Source: Pseudoglutamicibacter cumminsii
Lineage (GTDB): Bacteria > Actinomycetota > Actinomycetes > Actinomycetales > Micrococcaceae
DNA: 62,783 bases
Direction of reading: 5' to 3'
Assembly: GCF_003143995.1 (NCBI RefSeq)
Contig: NZ_QFWG01000011.1
Span: forward strand, 1-62,783
Part shown: positions 48,702 to 57,357 of the stretch, piece by piece
Layout: each line of letters opens with the position of its first letter
Numbering within the stretch: position 1 is the first letter of the stretch
Notes under the pieces: model-generated
Databases searched by the model: none
What the model saw: the letters and a program-made list of their open reading frames with translations, nothing else
Told to the model about the DNA's origin: nothing
Made by a program: the position numbers and the translations under genes

Positions 48702-49034
48702 GTGAGCGATGAAGAGATCGAAAAGTTTGAGACCCAAGCGGAGCTGAACCTCTACCGCGAATACCGCGACGTTGTGGGCCTGTTTTCCTATGTCGTAGAG
48801 ACGGAACGTAGGTTCTATCTAGCGAACCACGTCGAGCTCGAGACCCTGACTTCCAACGGTGAAATCTATTTCGCGATAACGCTGACCGACGCGTGGGTGT
48901 GGGACGTGTACCGGCCGCAAAGGTTCGTGAAATCGGTCAAAGTCATCACGTTCAAGGACGTGAACGTCGAAGAGCTATCTAAACCGGATCTTTTCAAAGG
49001 TGAAGAGCTTCCTGGGACGCAGGGCGAGTCTTAA
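48702..49034 (+). CDS. DUF2469 family protein
   Basis: A 110-residue protein: MSDEEIEKFETQAELNLYRE, YRDVVGLFSYVVETERRFYL, LTDAWVWDVYRPQRFVKSV, KVITFKDVNVEEL. This is DUF2469, an actinobacterial family of unknown function found between rnhB and yraN in most members, as here. GTG 48702 follows a GGAAGGGGGAA site created by the tandem repeat. No catalytic motif or membrane segment is visible. Confidence 0.88.
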   Translation: MSDEEIEKFETQAELNLYREYRDVVGLFSYVVETERRFYLANHVELETLTSNGEIYFAITLTDAWVWDVYRPQRFVKSVKVITFKDVNVEELSKPDLFKGEELPGTQGES

Positions 49035-49180
49035 TAGCTCCAACACGGGCGAGTGAGCAGGCGCTTTCCGTATTCACAGGCCATAGATGCCTGCGTTCTA
49101 TCCACATTCTTTTCGATCTTGGTATGCGTGAGGGATTTCCACGCTGAGATGAAGCTACAAGCTCATCCAGTGGAGGAAAC

Positions 49181-49660
49181 ATGGCATCGACGCAGGCTGA
49201 CAATCACATCGCCCAAGACAGCGCCCAACTGGACTCAGTGCAACGGGACACAGCGCAACTGGAACTAGCCCAGCTTCGCACTGAGTTGGGGCGGCGCGGT
49301 GAAGAGTTCGCGGCGGGCTGGTGTCACGAAAACGGGATCATCGTGCTCGATCGTAACTGGCGTGGGAGTCACGGCGAACTGGACATCGTGGGTTATGACC
49401 CTGCTGCGCAACAGTTGGTCGCGCTTGAGGTCAAGACCCGGTCGGGAACTGGGTATGGCCTACCCGCTGAAGCCGTGACGTTACCTAAGTTTGAACGTCT
49501 GCAAAGGCTTATTTGGGAGTATGCCCAAGGTAGGGAATACGCCGAGGCTATCGGCACGGCACAGGGCGGAACTCGGGTTGATGTTTTGGGTATCGTCTGG
49601 CCACGAAAAGCGTCAGCCCCTGCTTCAGTCGACTACTACCGAGAGGTGACTGGAGCATGA
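49181..49660 (+). CDS. yraN: UPF0102 (YraN-like) nuclease-fold protein
   Basis: A 159-residue protein with the YraN core: LGRRGEEFAAGWC, ILDRNWRGSHGELDIV-type strand (VLDRNWRGSHGELDIVGYD) and LVALEVKTRSGTGYG. The E...D...ExK pattern is that of Holliday-junction-resolvase-like nucleases; the function of the family is unproven. It has an unusual N-terminal extension of about 35 residues with a repeated Gln/Asp/Leu pattern (QDSAQLDSVQRDTAQLELAQ). ATG 49181 follows GTGGAGG. Its stop overlaps comM by four bases. Confidence 0.88.
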   Translation: MASTQADNHIAQDSAQLDSVQRDTAQLELAQLRTELGRRGEEFAAGWCHENGIIVLDRNWRGSHGELDIVGYDPAAQQLVALEVKTRSGTGYGLPAEAVTLPKFERLQRLIWEYAQGREYAEAIGTAQGGTRVDVLGIVWPRKASAPASVDYYREVTGA

Positions 49661-51321
49661 ACGCGGTAACGGCACCTCAAAGCACACCGCGAGCAGCGAG
49701 GGCGAAATCCGCCCCCGTTCACGAGCGGGGCTTGGGGTCATCCTTGAGTATCGCATTGGTTGGGTTGAAAGGGCACAAGGTTGAGGTCCAAGCCGATATC
49801 GGTAACGGTCTGCCGGGGATGACCCTTCTCGGGCTTCCCGACGCGAGCCTCAACGAGGCCCGCGACCGAGTCCGGTCAGCTGCGCGCAACGTTGGCATTC
49901 CGCTGAGCGCACGCCGCATCGTGATCAATCTGATCCCAGCTGGATTACCCAAGAAAGGCCCGGGTTTCGATGTCTCGATCCTGGTCGCAGCGATGGCTGC
50001 AGACGGACGTATCTCATCGCCTGCAGATACCGCATACATCGGTGAACTGGGGCTTGACGGCTCGCTCAGGCCATTCATCGGAACGTTGCCTGCGGTGCTT
50101 CAGGCTCGTGAACTCGGGATCAAACGCATCGTCGTCCCTGCCGCCAACGCAGAAGAAGCGCGTCTGGTCCCGGGCATAGAAGTCCGCAGCTACAACCACG
50201 TCAGTGCTCTGCTGGCGGACTTGGGTGCTGACGTGCGGCACATCGTGAGGCCAGGCAAACAAGTGGAAAGCGTGTCAGAGCCTAACGAGCAGGTCCAACA
50301 ACAGACCGCCGAGCGAAGCGGTAGCGTTTCTGAGGTTCCGGATATGGCTGATGTCCGTGGTCAAGCGACTGGGCGATGGGCGCTTGAAGTTGCCGCTGCA
50401 GGCGGGCACCATCTCTTGCTGACGGGGCCTCCGGGCGCTGGTAAAACGATGCTTGCGGAGAGGCTGCCCGGTATTCTTCCGCCGTTGAACGATGAGGAAG
50501 CCATGCTCACCACGAGCGTGCATTCGCTGTCCGGAGAAACCGTTTCAGGCTTGATGAGGGTTGCGCCCTTCCAGGCCCCGCACCACACTTCGAGTGCGGC
50601 CGCGCTGGTGGGCGGAGGGTCAGGTATACCTCGTCCAGGGGCGGCGTCCCGGGCACACGGTGGAGTCTTGTTCTTGGATGAAGCTCCTGAGTTTCAGGCC
50701 CGCACACTCGATGCTCTGCGTGAACCCCTCGAGTCTGGAGTCATTACCTTGCATCGTTCGGCCGGGGTAGCGACGTATCCGGCGCGTTTCCAGCTCATCA
50801 TGGCGGCTAATCCTTGCCCATGCGGGAAGGAAGGTTCTGCTTGTGAATGCCCGGCGCTCACGAAGCGACGGTACTGGGCCCGCATGTCGGGGCCGCTGCT
50901 AGACCGAGTGGATATTCGCGTCAACGTTCCTGCCGCGCGCTTAGCATCACTTCTAGCGAGCGATGCAGAGGAAAGCTCAGCGTGTATTCGGCAACGAGTC
51001 GAAAGAGCCAGAGCCTCTGCACGTGAAAGATGGCGGAGCGTGATGGATAAGGCGGATCACCCAGCATCGCACGGTACCGGATCTCTAACCAACGCGTCTG
51101 TGCCTGCCTCGGTATTGAGGTCTCACAAGTTCCGGCCTTCGGGTGCAGCGTCAAAAGAGCTCTTAGCAATCAGCATGCACAGTGGGCTGACTGGCCGCGG
51201 GCTGGACCGCGTGCTCAGGATTTCGTGGACGCTTGCCGACCTCGCAGGAAGGGGCCTACCCAGCCCAGACGATATTGCAGCGGCCGTACACCTGCGAGGC
51301 ACACCGGAGGCATTCAACTGA
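49657..51321 (+). CDS. comM: ComM-like Mg-chelatase-type AAA+ protein
   Basis: A 554-residue protein of the YifB/ComM family: an N-terminal Lon-like domain with VEVQADIGNGLPGMTLLGLP and VINLIPAGLPKKGPGFD, then an AAA+ domain with Walker A LTGPPGAGKTMLAERLPGIL, FQAPHHTSSAAALVGGG, VLFLDEAPEFQ (Walker B) and ANPCPCG. A Mg-chelatase C-terminal domain ends it. In naturally competent bacteria ComM is a branch-migration helicase that extends heteroduplex during transformation. The yraN-comM-dprA-xerC order supports a DNA-processing role. Confidence 0.9.
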   Translation: MNAVTAPQSTPRAARAKSAPVHERGLGSSLSIALVGLKGHKVEVQADIGNGLPGMTLLGLPDASLNEARDRVRSAARNVGIPLSARRIVINLIPAGLPKKGPGFDVSILVAAMAADGRISSPADTAYIGELGLDGSLRPFIGTLPAVLQARELGIKRIVVPAANAEEARLVPGIEVRSYNHVSALLADLGADVRHIVRPGKQVESVSEPNEQVQQQTAERSGSVSEVPDMADVRGQATGRWALEVAAAGGHHLLLTGPPGAGKTMLAERLPGILPPLNDEEAMLTTSVHSLSGETVSGLMRVAPFQAPHHTSSAAALVGGGSGIPRPGAASRAHGGVLFLDEAPEFQARTLDALREPLESGVITLHRSAGVATYPARFQLIMAANPCPCGKEGSACECPALTKRRYWARMSGPLLDRVDIRVNVPAARLASLLASDAEESSACIRQRVERARASARERWRSVMDKADHPASHGTGSLTNASVPASVLRSHKFRPSGAASKELLAISMHSGLTGRGLDRVLRISWTLADLAGRGLPSPDDIAAAVHLRGTPEAFN

Positions 51322-51323
51322 TC

Positions 51324-52550
51324 ATGGTGACCACCAAAGCTACTTTCGAACCCGAACGTCAGGCGCGCGCAGGTCTCTCGCGTGTTACTGAAGCCGACGA
51401 CTACCCGGCGCGGCTTGGAGTCTGTGTTTTCGGCGCCGTACGGTTGTGGGAACTCATCTCAGGTTCCGTCCCATCGTCAGAGGAACGAGAACGGTTCAGT
51501 GCCTCTGTTCGCGAAGCCTACGGAGGAACACGTCAACGCCAGCGCCACGTAACGCTGGAACACGCTCTAGACCGTTGGAAAAGCCGCCGAGAACAGAGCG
51601 CCCCTGAACGCGACCTCGCATACATCACTTCACAAGGTGGAGGCTTCGTCATCCCGGGAGATCCCGGATGGCCGGAAGCCCTGAACGATCTCGGCGAATC
51701 AACCCCATACGGACTCTGGTGGCGCGGCGCTCAGAGCATTCCTACCAACACGAATGAATGCGTTGCGGTCGTCGGTACGCGTGATCCCACACCATACGGA
51801 GAACATGTAACCCGCGAATACACGGCCGAGATGGCAGAGCGTGGCGCAACGATCGTGTCGGGAGGCGCGCTCGGAGTAGACGCCTTGGCACACCACACGG
51901 CACTTGAACATTCAACCGCTCCGCTCGCAACAGCCGTGGTTTTAGCCGGGGGAGTAGATCGCCTCTACCCGGCAGCGAATCGAGCGCTGCTGGAACGAAT
52001 CGGGAAAGAACAGGTCATCATTTCCGAAGCGGCTCCGGGGGCATCGCCCATGCGATGGAGATTCTTGGCTCGCAACCGCATCATCGCGGCGTTGAGTCGT
52101 GGAATCCTCGTGACCGAAGGTCGCCACCGCTCAGGTGCGATTTCAACAGCAGTACATGGTCTGGAGATAGGCCGCTGGGTTGGAGCGGTACCAGGGCCCG
52201 TGACATCGGCAACCTCAGCCGGTCCGCACCGGCTCATCCGTGACTACCCTGTGGAGCTCGTTAGTTCTGGAGCCGAACTGTGCAACTCGCTAGGGTTCAA
52301 CAACCAAACCCAGCCAATGCTCATTCCAGACGCAACGGCCGGCCCGCAACGTTTGACTGACGGTCTTAACCCCATCGAACAACGAATCGTAGAAGCACTG
52401 TCGCCACGCACCTACCGCAATCTCGATGAGGTCTTCGCGATAGCTGGTCTGTCAGTGCCTGAAGCAATGCCTGTGCTAAGCCAACTACACCGTCGTGGTC
52501 TGGCTGTTCAGAGGGGACACGCATGGAAACGCGGCAAAGCGCCAGCCTGA
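51324..52550 (+). CDS. dprA: DNA-processing protein DprA
   Basis: DprA loads RecA on incoming single-stranded DNA. The 408-residue product has a helical N-terminal domain, the Rossmann-like core with VVGTRDPTPYGEHV, IVSGGALGVDALAHHTALE, LAGGVDRLYPAANRALLERI and FLARNRIIAALSRGILVTE (nucleic acid loop), then a C-terminal winged-helix domain (about 340-405). ATG 51324 is chosen two bases after the comM stop; the only GGAGG is 13 bases upstream, so expression probably depends on comM translation. Confidence 0.92.
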   Translation: MVTTKATFEPERQARAGLSRVTEADDYPARLGVCVFGAVRLWELISGSVPSSEERERFSASVREAYGGTRQRQRHVTLEHALDRWKSRREQSAPERDLAYITSQGGGFVIPGDPGWPEALNDLGESTPYGLWWRGAQSIPTNTNECVAVVGTRDPTPYGEHVTREYTAEMAERGATIVSGGALGVDALAHHTALEHSTAPLATAVVLAGGVDRLYPAANRALLERIGKEQVIISEAAPGASPMRWRFLARNRIIAALSRGILVTEGRHRSGAISTAVHGLEIGRWVGAVPGPVTSATSAGPHRLIRDYPVELVSSGAELCNSLGFNNQTQPMLIPDATAGPQRLTDGLNPIEQRIVEALSPRTYRNLDEVFAIAGLSVPEAMPVLSQLHRRGLAVQRGHAWKRGKAPA

Positions 52551-52600
52551 TGGAACCAACGCGGGGCATGTGTAAGCTGGCACTGAGTCAAGGAGGGACT

Positions 52601-53590
52601 ATGGGCGAATCACTGAGCGACGTCATTGATTCGTTTGCCCGCCACCTCCGGTACGAACGGGGCCGATCCGAACACACGATCCGTGCCTATACCTCCGACG
52701 TCACTGCACTGTGCGAGCACGCAGGGCTCGAGTTCGAGGCAGACAAGGCCGATGCGCTGCGCCGCATCACGATTGCTGAACTACGAGCATGGCTCGCCCA
52801 AGCGGCCCATGACGGTAGAGCTCCAGCCACTCTTGCCCGACAAGCCGCATCAGCCCGTACATTCCTCGCTTGGGCGCTACGCGAAGGGCTCATCGAATCG
52901 GACCCATCAAACCGACTCAAAGCCCCAAAACGGAATAAGCATCTCCCGCAGGTTCTGAGGAACCAGCAAGCGGAACGTTTGCTGAGCCATTCAGCCCAAC
53001 CCGTCGATTCCGCACCGGAAGCGCCGCAGCAACGCGCAGTACGCCTGCGAAACCTGGCGGCCCTCGAGCTTCTCTACGCGAGTGGCATCCGCGTATCCGA
53101 ACTCGAAGGACTCAACCTGGAAGACATCGACCTCGACCAGCGGACCGCGAAAGTCCTCGGCAAAGGAAACAAGGAACGTGTTGTCCCGTTCGGTGTTCCT
53201 GCCGAAGCTGCGATCCGAGAATGGCTCAACGACGGCCGACCTCATTTGCTCAAGGCGTCTGCGCAGGCGAAGAGCGCTACGGAGAAGAACAACAATCAAG
53301 GCAATGCCCTGGAGGAAGCGTTGTTCCTTGGTGTGAGAGGCGGACGGTGGGGAAGCCGCCAGATCCGCGAAGCAGTCAACACTGAACTTGAAAAGCTCGG
53401 CGACACATCCGCTCGTGGCCCACACGCCCTACGACATTCAGCAGCAACCCACCTGCTCGACGGCGGTGCAGACTTACGCAGCGTCCAAGAGCTACTCGGA
53501 CACTCATCCCTAGCTACAACCCAGCTCTATACACACGTCTCAGTCGAACGGCTCAGGACGGCATATCAACAAGGGCACCCACGGGCATAA
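52601..53590 (+). CDS. xerC: Tyrosine recombinase XerC
   Basis: A 329-residue integrase-fold recombinase that resolves chromosome dimers at dif with XerD. It shows an N-terminal SAM-like domain and the catalytic residues LYASGIRVSELEGL (Arg), HALRHSAATHLL (His-x-x-Arg), ELLGHSSLATTQLYTHVS (His and Tyr nucleophile). A loop of about 25 residues rich in Ala/Asn/Gln (KASAQAKSATEKNNNQG) is inserted in the catalytic domain. ATG 52601 follows AAGGAGGG by a normal distance. An ORF starting at 52523 is an extension. Confidence 0.88.
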   Translation: MGESLSDVIDSFARHLRYERGRSEHTIRAYTSDVTALCEHAGLEFEADKADALRRITIAELRAWLAQAAHDGRAPATLARQAASARTFLAWALREGLIESDPSNRLKAPKRNKHLPQVLRNQQAERLLSHSAQPVDSAPEAPQQRAVRLRNLAALELLYASGIRVSELEGLNLEDIDLDQRTAKVLGKGNKERVVPFGVPAEAAIREWLNDGRPHLLKASAQAKSATEKNNNQGNALEEALFLGVRGGRWGSRQIREAVNTELEKLGDTSARGPHALRHSAATHLLDGGADLRSVQELLGHSSLATTQLYTHVSVERLRTAYQQGHPRA

Positions 53591-53655
53591 ACACCGTCGA
53601 TAGGGCCTTGAAAACGCAACATATGAAGCAGCTGTGACCAGTGTGACTCAAGTGA

Positions 53656-53678
53656 TAGGCCGCTTGTGAACCGGCCTA
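53656..53678 (+). terminator. Small hairpin after xerC
   Basis: TAGGCCG and CGGCCTA form a 7-bp stem with a 9-base loop 65 bases after xerC. No T-run follows; it directly precedes the DUF3145 promoter. Confidence 0.35.
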
Positions 53679-53682
53679 GTAC

Positions 53683-53711
53683 TTGACAGAATAGACCCAC
53701 CGTTCTAATTC
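53683..53711 (+). promoter_or_regulatory. Promoter for the DUF3145 gene
   Basis: A perfect TTGACA (53683-53688) is followed by TAATTC at 17 bases or TCTAAT at 15 bases. It lies about 50 bases before ATG 53761. Confidence 0.55.
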
Positions 53712-53760
53712 AGCATCGGTCGTAGGGGAAGACGTACCGAAGCAGTGAAGAAGGAGCGGC

Positions 53761-54264
53761 ATGTCACAACCAATGACAAGGGGCGCCTTGTATATCCACT
53801 CGGCCCCTGCAGCGCTGTGCCCTCATATCGAGTGGGCTATCGGCTCGGTGGTTGAGCGCCACACAACACTTGAGTGGGTTCCGCAGCCAGCCTCGCCCGG
53901 AATGCTCCGGGCCGAAATGGCCTGGGCCGGTCCACAAGGCACGGGCGCAGTTTTGACGTCCACCCTGCGCGGGTGGGCGCACTTGCGCTACGAAATTACG
54001 GAAGAAGCCTCACGTGGCGTTGATGCAGGCCGCTGGTCGCACACCCCTGAACTTGGCATCTTCCATGCAACCACGGACGTTGCTGGAAATATCCTCGTGT
54101 CCGAAGATCGCATCCGTTACGCCTACGAACAAGGCCGTGGAAACCCAGCTGCGGTCTACCATGAACTCTCGATCGCTCTCGGCGAAGCCTGGGACGAGGA
54201 ACTCGAGCCATTCCGTGCGGCGTCCGACGGCGCACCGATCCGCTGGCTCCACCACGTCGGCTAA
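53761..54264 (+). CDS. DUF3145 family protein
   Basis: A 167-residue protein with GALYIHSAPAALCPHIEWAI, a LRGWAHLRYEITEEASRGVD segment and YHELSIALGEAWDEELEPFR. This is DUF3145, an actinobacterial family of unknown function commonly next to the fabF end of the fatty-acid cluster, as here. ATG 53761 follows AAGGAG. No membrane helix is visible. Confidence 0.88.
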   Translation: MSQPMTRGALYIHSAPAALCPHIEWAIGSVVERHTTLEWVPQPASPGMLRAEMAWAGPQGTGAVLTSTLRGWAHLRYEITEEASRGVDAGRWSHTPELGIFHATTDVAGNILVSEDRIRYAYEQGRGNPAAVYHELSIALGEAWDEELEPFRAASDGAPIRWLHHVG

Positions 54265-54295
54265 AGCTCCGCTTATTTAGATCAAACTTCACTGC

Positions 54296-54340
54296 TTAAA
54301 GGTTTGTGCCCCACACGCTGTGTGGGGCACAAACCTTTAA
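54296..54340. terminator. Bidirectional 21-bp perfect hairpin
   Basis: TTAAAGGTTTGTGCCCCACAC (54296-54316) and its exact complement (54320-54340) leave a 3-base loop. It separates the convergent DUF3145 and fabF genes. AT-rich stem ends act as the T-run in both directions. Confidence 0.85.
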
Positions 54341-54355
54341 CGCTTTTGAGCGTTA

Positions 54356-55594
54356 TCAGTAGCTACGGAATGCAGCGACGGCGTTGTGGCCGCCGAAACC
54401 AAACGAGTTTGAAACCGCGACGCCTGGCTTCAGATCACGCGGCGTACCGGTAACAACATCAAGCGGGATCTGCGGATCCTGCTGATTCAGGTTGATCGTC
54501 ACTGGGGCCTTGCCGTGGTGCAGAGCCAGGACAGTCAAGACGGCTTCTACAGCACCAGCGCCGCCCAACAGGTGACCCGTCATCGACTTCGTCGCAGAAA
54601 CAGCGACGTTGTCGAGCGCGTCACCGAACGCGGCACGCATCGCGGTGTATTCAGGGATGTCACCCACCGGGGTAGAGGTTGCGTGAGCGTTGACGTGTAC
54701 CACGTCCTCAGGGCTGAACTCGCCGTCGGCCATCGCTGCCTTGAGAGCGCGCATTGCGCCATTGCCGGACTCGTCTGGCGCGGTGATGTGGAATGCGTCA
54801 GCGGTGATTCCGGTGCCTGCGAGCTCAGCGTAGATCTTCGCGCCACGTGCCTTAGCGTGCTCTTCAGATTCGAGGATCAACGCGCCAGCGCCTTCACCCA
54901 TGACGAAACCATCGCGGTCAACGTCGTACGGGCGGGAAGCGGCCTGTGGGTCATCGTTGCGGCGAGATAGCGCCTGCATAGAGGAGAACGCGGCGATCGT
55001 AATCGGGTGAATAGCTGCTTCGCAGCCACCCGTGATCACAACGTCAGCGTGGCCATCGCGGATCATCTGCTGTGCTACGGCGAGAGCTTCGGTGCCCGAT
55101 GCGCATGCAGAGACCGGCGTGCGGGCCGCGGCCTTAGCGCCGAAAGCAAGCGAGAGCGCGCCAGAAGCGGCGTTCGGCATCAACATCGGCACCGTCATCG
55201 GAAGAACGCGGCGTGGGCCCTTGTCGCGCAGGGTGTCCCACGCGTCAAGAAGAGTGTTGACGCCACCGATGCCGGTTGCGTACGCGACGCCCAAGCGTTC
55301 GTGGTCAATCCCAGCGTCTTCCAGCTGTGCATCCGCCCACGCTTCCCGCGCTGAAACCAGGGCAAGCTGGGTTGACGGGTCATTGCGTTTAATTTCGGCG
55401 CGGGACAGCACTTCAGATGCCGGAACAGCTACCCGTGCGGCGATGTTCACCGGCAAGCTGTACTGCTCGACCCAGTCCTCATTGAGGTGCCCGACACCCG
55501 AGGTGCCAGCCAGAGCCGCCTCCCACGTCGTAGGGACGTCACCACCGATCGGCGTCGTGGCGCCAAGGCCAGTCACGACAACTTTCTGAGCCAT
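54356..55594 (-). CDS. fabF: 3-oxoacyl-[ACP] synthase II
   Basis: FabF condenses malonyl-ACP with acyl-ACP in the elongation cycle. The 412-residue product has VVVTGLGATTPIGGDV, the nucleophile in VSACASGTEALAVA, the His pair VNAHATSTPVGD and SMTGHLLGGAGAVEAV, and the end SNSFGFGGHNAVAAF. ATG 55594 is chosen from the family start (MAQKVVVTG) with AAAGGATG upstream. It is the last gene of fabD-acpP-fabF and ends at a strong terminator. Confidence 0.95.
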   Translation of the reverse strand: MAQKVVVTGLGATTPIGGDVPTTWEAALAGTSGVGHLNEDWVEQYSLPVNIAARVAVPASEVLSRAEIKRNDPSTQLALVSAREAWADAQLEDAGIDHERLGVAYATGIGGVNTLLDAWDTLRDKGPRRVLPMTVPMLMPNAASGALSLAFGAKAAARTPVSACASGTEALAVAQQMIRDGHADVVITGGCEAAIHPITIAAFSSMQALSRRNDDPQAASRPYDVDRDGFVMGEGAGALILESEEHAKARGAKIYAELAGTGITADAFHITAPDESGNGAMRALKAAMADGEFSPEDVVHVNAHATSTPVGDIPEYTAMRAAFGDALDNVAVSATKSMTGHLLGGAGAVEAVLTVLALHHGKAPVTINLNQQDPQIPLDVVTGTPRDLKPGVAVSNSFGFGGHNAVAAFRSY

Positions 55595-55731
55595 AGAACA
55601 TCCTTTAGTCACGGGCCGCTGAGGGCTTCGTATAGTCAAGATCTGATAGGGGAGCGCACAACCACGTTGATGCTACGGAAACCGTAGACAACGCTGGATG
55701 GGCGCGACACTTACCCTGAAAGGGTGGAAAT

Positions 55732-55786
55732 ACGGTGTGCGGCCGAACACCGGCCGCACAAGCTTCCTGGAAATCGGCCGCACACC
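55732..55786 (-). promoter_or_regulatory. Competing inverted repeats between acpP and fabF
   Basis: CGGTGTGCGGCCGA (55732-55745) pairs perfectly over 14 bases with TCGGCCGCACACCG (55773-55786). A third copy inside (CGGCCGCACA, 55750-55759) can pair with TGTGCGGCCG (55735-55744) over 10 bases. The two structures exclude each other, so the site may be an attenuator or terminator giving less fabF than acpP mRNA. Confidence 0.55.
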
Positions 55787-55813
55787 GCTCAAGCCTGTAC
55801 AGGCTAGCTAAGA

Positions 55814-56062
55814 CTAGGCCTGAGCCTTCTCGATGTAGTCAACGGCGTCGCCAACAGTCTTGAGGTTCTTTACTTCCTCATCTGGGATCTTGACGTCGAA
55901 CTTGGACTCAGCTTCAACAACGATGGTCATCATCGAGATCGAGTCGATGTCGAGGTCCTCGGTGAAGGACTTCTCGAGCTGGATCTCTTCAACGTCGATG
56001 TCGGTCTCTTCGTTGACGATCTCTGCCAGGCCGGCGAGAATCTCTTCCTTGCTTGCTGCCAT
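55814..56062 (-). CDS. acpP: Acyl carrier protein
   Basis: An 82-residue ACP that carries the growing chain on a 4'-phosphopantetheine arm. The attachment Ser is in DLDIDSISMMTI (DSI in place of the usual DSL), followed by the helix VVEAESKFDVKIPDEEVKNL and TVGDAVDYIEKAQA. It is highly acidic. ATG 56062 follows AAGGAG; an ORF with five more residues is an extension. The coaD product in this window feeds the CoA from which the arm comes. Confidence 0.94.
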   Translation of the reverse strand: MAASKEEILAGLAEIVNEETDIDVEEIQLEKSFTEDLDIDSISMMTIVVEAESKFDVKIPDEEVKNLKTVGDAVDYIEKAQA

Positions 56063-56180
56063 GTGTGGCTCCTTCATTGTTTGTACCTGCCCGTGGGTGG
56101 CCAGGTTGTGGTGTTCTCCGCCAAAACTGGATTGACGGTCTGAACTAAGCCTATGTGGTTGTGGGACAGAGTTCAGTATT

Positions 56181-56213
56181 ACGGGGCTACTTCTGTGAAG
56201 ATGGTGGCCCCGT
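56181..56213 (-). terminator. Hairpin between fabD and acpP
   Basis: ACGGGGCTAC (56181-56190) and GTGGCCCCGT (56204-56213) form a 10-bp stem with one mismatch or G-U pair and a 13-base loop, 12 bases after the fabD stop. It may terminate, pause or mark an mRNA processing point. Confidence 0.5.
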
Positions 56214-56224
56214 GAAAGCTGTGG

Positions 56225-57151
56225 TTAGTTACCGGAATGCTCGTTGATGAAAGCGCGTGCTTCTTCGAGCTGATCCGGTGTCTTGAGAGCGAATGTTTTG
56301 ACGCCTTTGAGCCCACGACGGGCCAGGCCGGTTAGCGTGCCGGCTGGCGTGAGCTCGATGAGGCCGGTGACGCCCAGGTCTTTCATGGTTTCCTGGCAGG
56401 ACTCCCAGTCCACAGGGCGTGTCACCTGGTCGACAAGAAGCCGGAGCATGTGGGTTCCCGTGTCTACTTCGGAACCGCCAGCGTTTGTCAGTAGCGGCCC
56501 GCGTGGATCCCTAGCGGTGATAGATGCCGCCAGTTCGCGCAGAGGGTCTACAGCTGGGGCCATGTATTCGGTGTGGAATGCCCCAGCAACCTTCAGTGGG
56601 ATGACCCGGGCTTTGGCTGGAGGGTTTTCTCCGAGCTTCTCGAGGCTTTCGAGGCTACCTGCGGCAACGATCTGCCCGCCGCCGTTCATGTTCGCTGGGG
56701 CAGCGCCTGCGGCCTCGATGGCTGCGATGACCTCCGCGTGGTCACCGCCCAAGACGGCCGCCATGCCGGTTGGCTGTGCGTTCGATGCCTTCGCCATCTC
56801 ATCCGCGCGCAAAGCGACAAAGCGGAGTGCATCCTCGTAGCTCATGACGCCGGTAATGGCGGATGCGGTGATCTCACCGACAGAGTGGCCCGCGTAAACC
56901 GCATCAGCTGGGGCGCCGTCGTCGCCGAACAGCGCATCGGCAGCCAGCAGTCCAGCGGCAACGATGAGGCGCTGTGCATGCGCCGTATCCTTGATGGTTT
57001 CCTCGTCGGCTTCGGTGCCGAGCCAAGCGAGATCCTTGCCCGCTGCGTCAGACAGCTCAGCCAAACGCGAGGCGAGAGCAGGCTCTTCGAGCCAGCTTGT
57101 CAAGAAACCGGGAGTCTGCGAACCCTGTCCAGGGCAAACTATTGCTAACAC
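56225..57151 (-). CDS. fabD: Malonyl-CoA:ACP transacylase
   Basis: FabD loads malonate on ACP. The 308-residue product has VCPGQGSQTPGFL at the start, the nucleophile in YAGHSVGEITAS, ANMNGGGQIVAAG and VAGAFHTEYMAPA (His). GTG 57151 gives the family start MLAIVCPGQ and lies about ten bases after GGAAG; GTG 57160 has the site directly against it. No fabH follows: acpP is the next gene after 160 bases. Confidence 0.92.
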   Translation of the reverse strand: MLAIVCPGQGSQTPGFLTSWLEEPALASRLAELSDAAGKDLAWLGTEADEETIKDTAHAQRLIVAAGLLAADALFGDDGAPADAVYAGHSVGEITASAITGVMSYEDALRFVALRADEMAKASNAQPTGMAAVLGGDHAEVIAAIEAAGAAPANMNGGGQIVAAGSLESLEKLGENPPAKARVIPLKVAGAFHTEYMAPAVDPLRELAASITARDPRGPLLTNAGGSEVDTGTHMLRLLVDQVTRPVDWESCQETMKDLGVTGLIELTPAGTLTGLARRGLKGVKTFALKTPDQLEEARAFINEHSGN

Positions 57152-57218
57152 GTGTTCCACTCTTCCAAAATTTCACGGACTCTGGCTGGCATGCGAGAGA
57201 CCAAGGTCACGGATGACT

Positions 57219-57237
57219 TTTGTAGACATCCTACAAA
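57219..57237. promoter_or_regulatory. Inverted repeat upstream of fabD, candidate FasR-type operator
   Basis: TTTGTAG and CTACAAA (7-bp perfect arms, 5-base spacer) lie about 70 bases upstream of fabD, between it and the PucR-type regulator gene. Its position fits an operator for that regulator. Confidence 0.45.
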
Positions 57238-57357
57238 GCGGTGCGTGCGGTTCGGTGAAAACTCGGCGCCGAGGTGTCGACTTCATTGGTTGAATAGCAC
57301 AACGCATCTTGTGAAGGGCCGCGCAGCGTCAAGAGCAAGATGAGGTGCTTATCGAGC

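Noticed and set aside
49035-49180. Possible small gene between DUF2469 and yraN
   Set aside because: The frames there run into yraN in another phase, have no ribosome site and no recognisable sequence.
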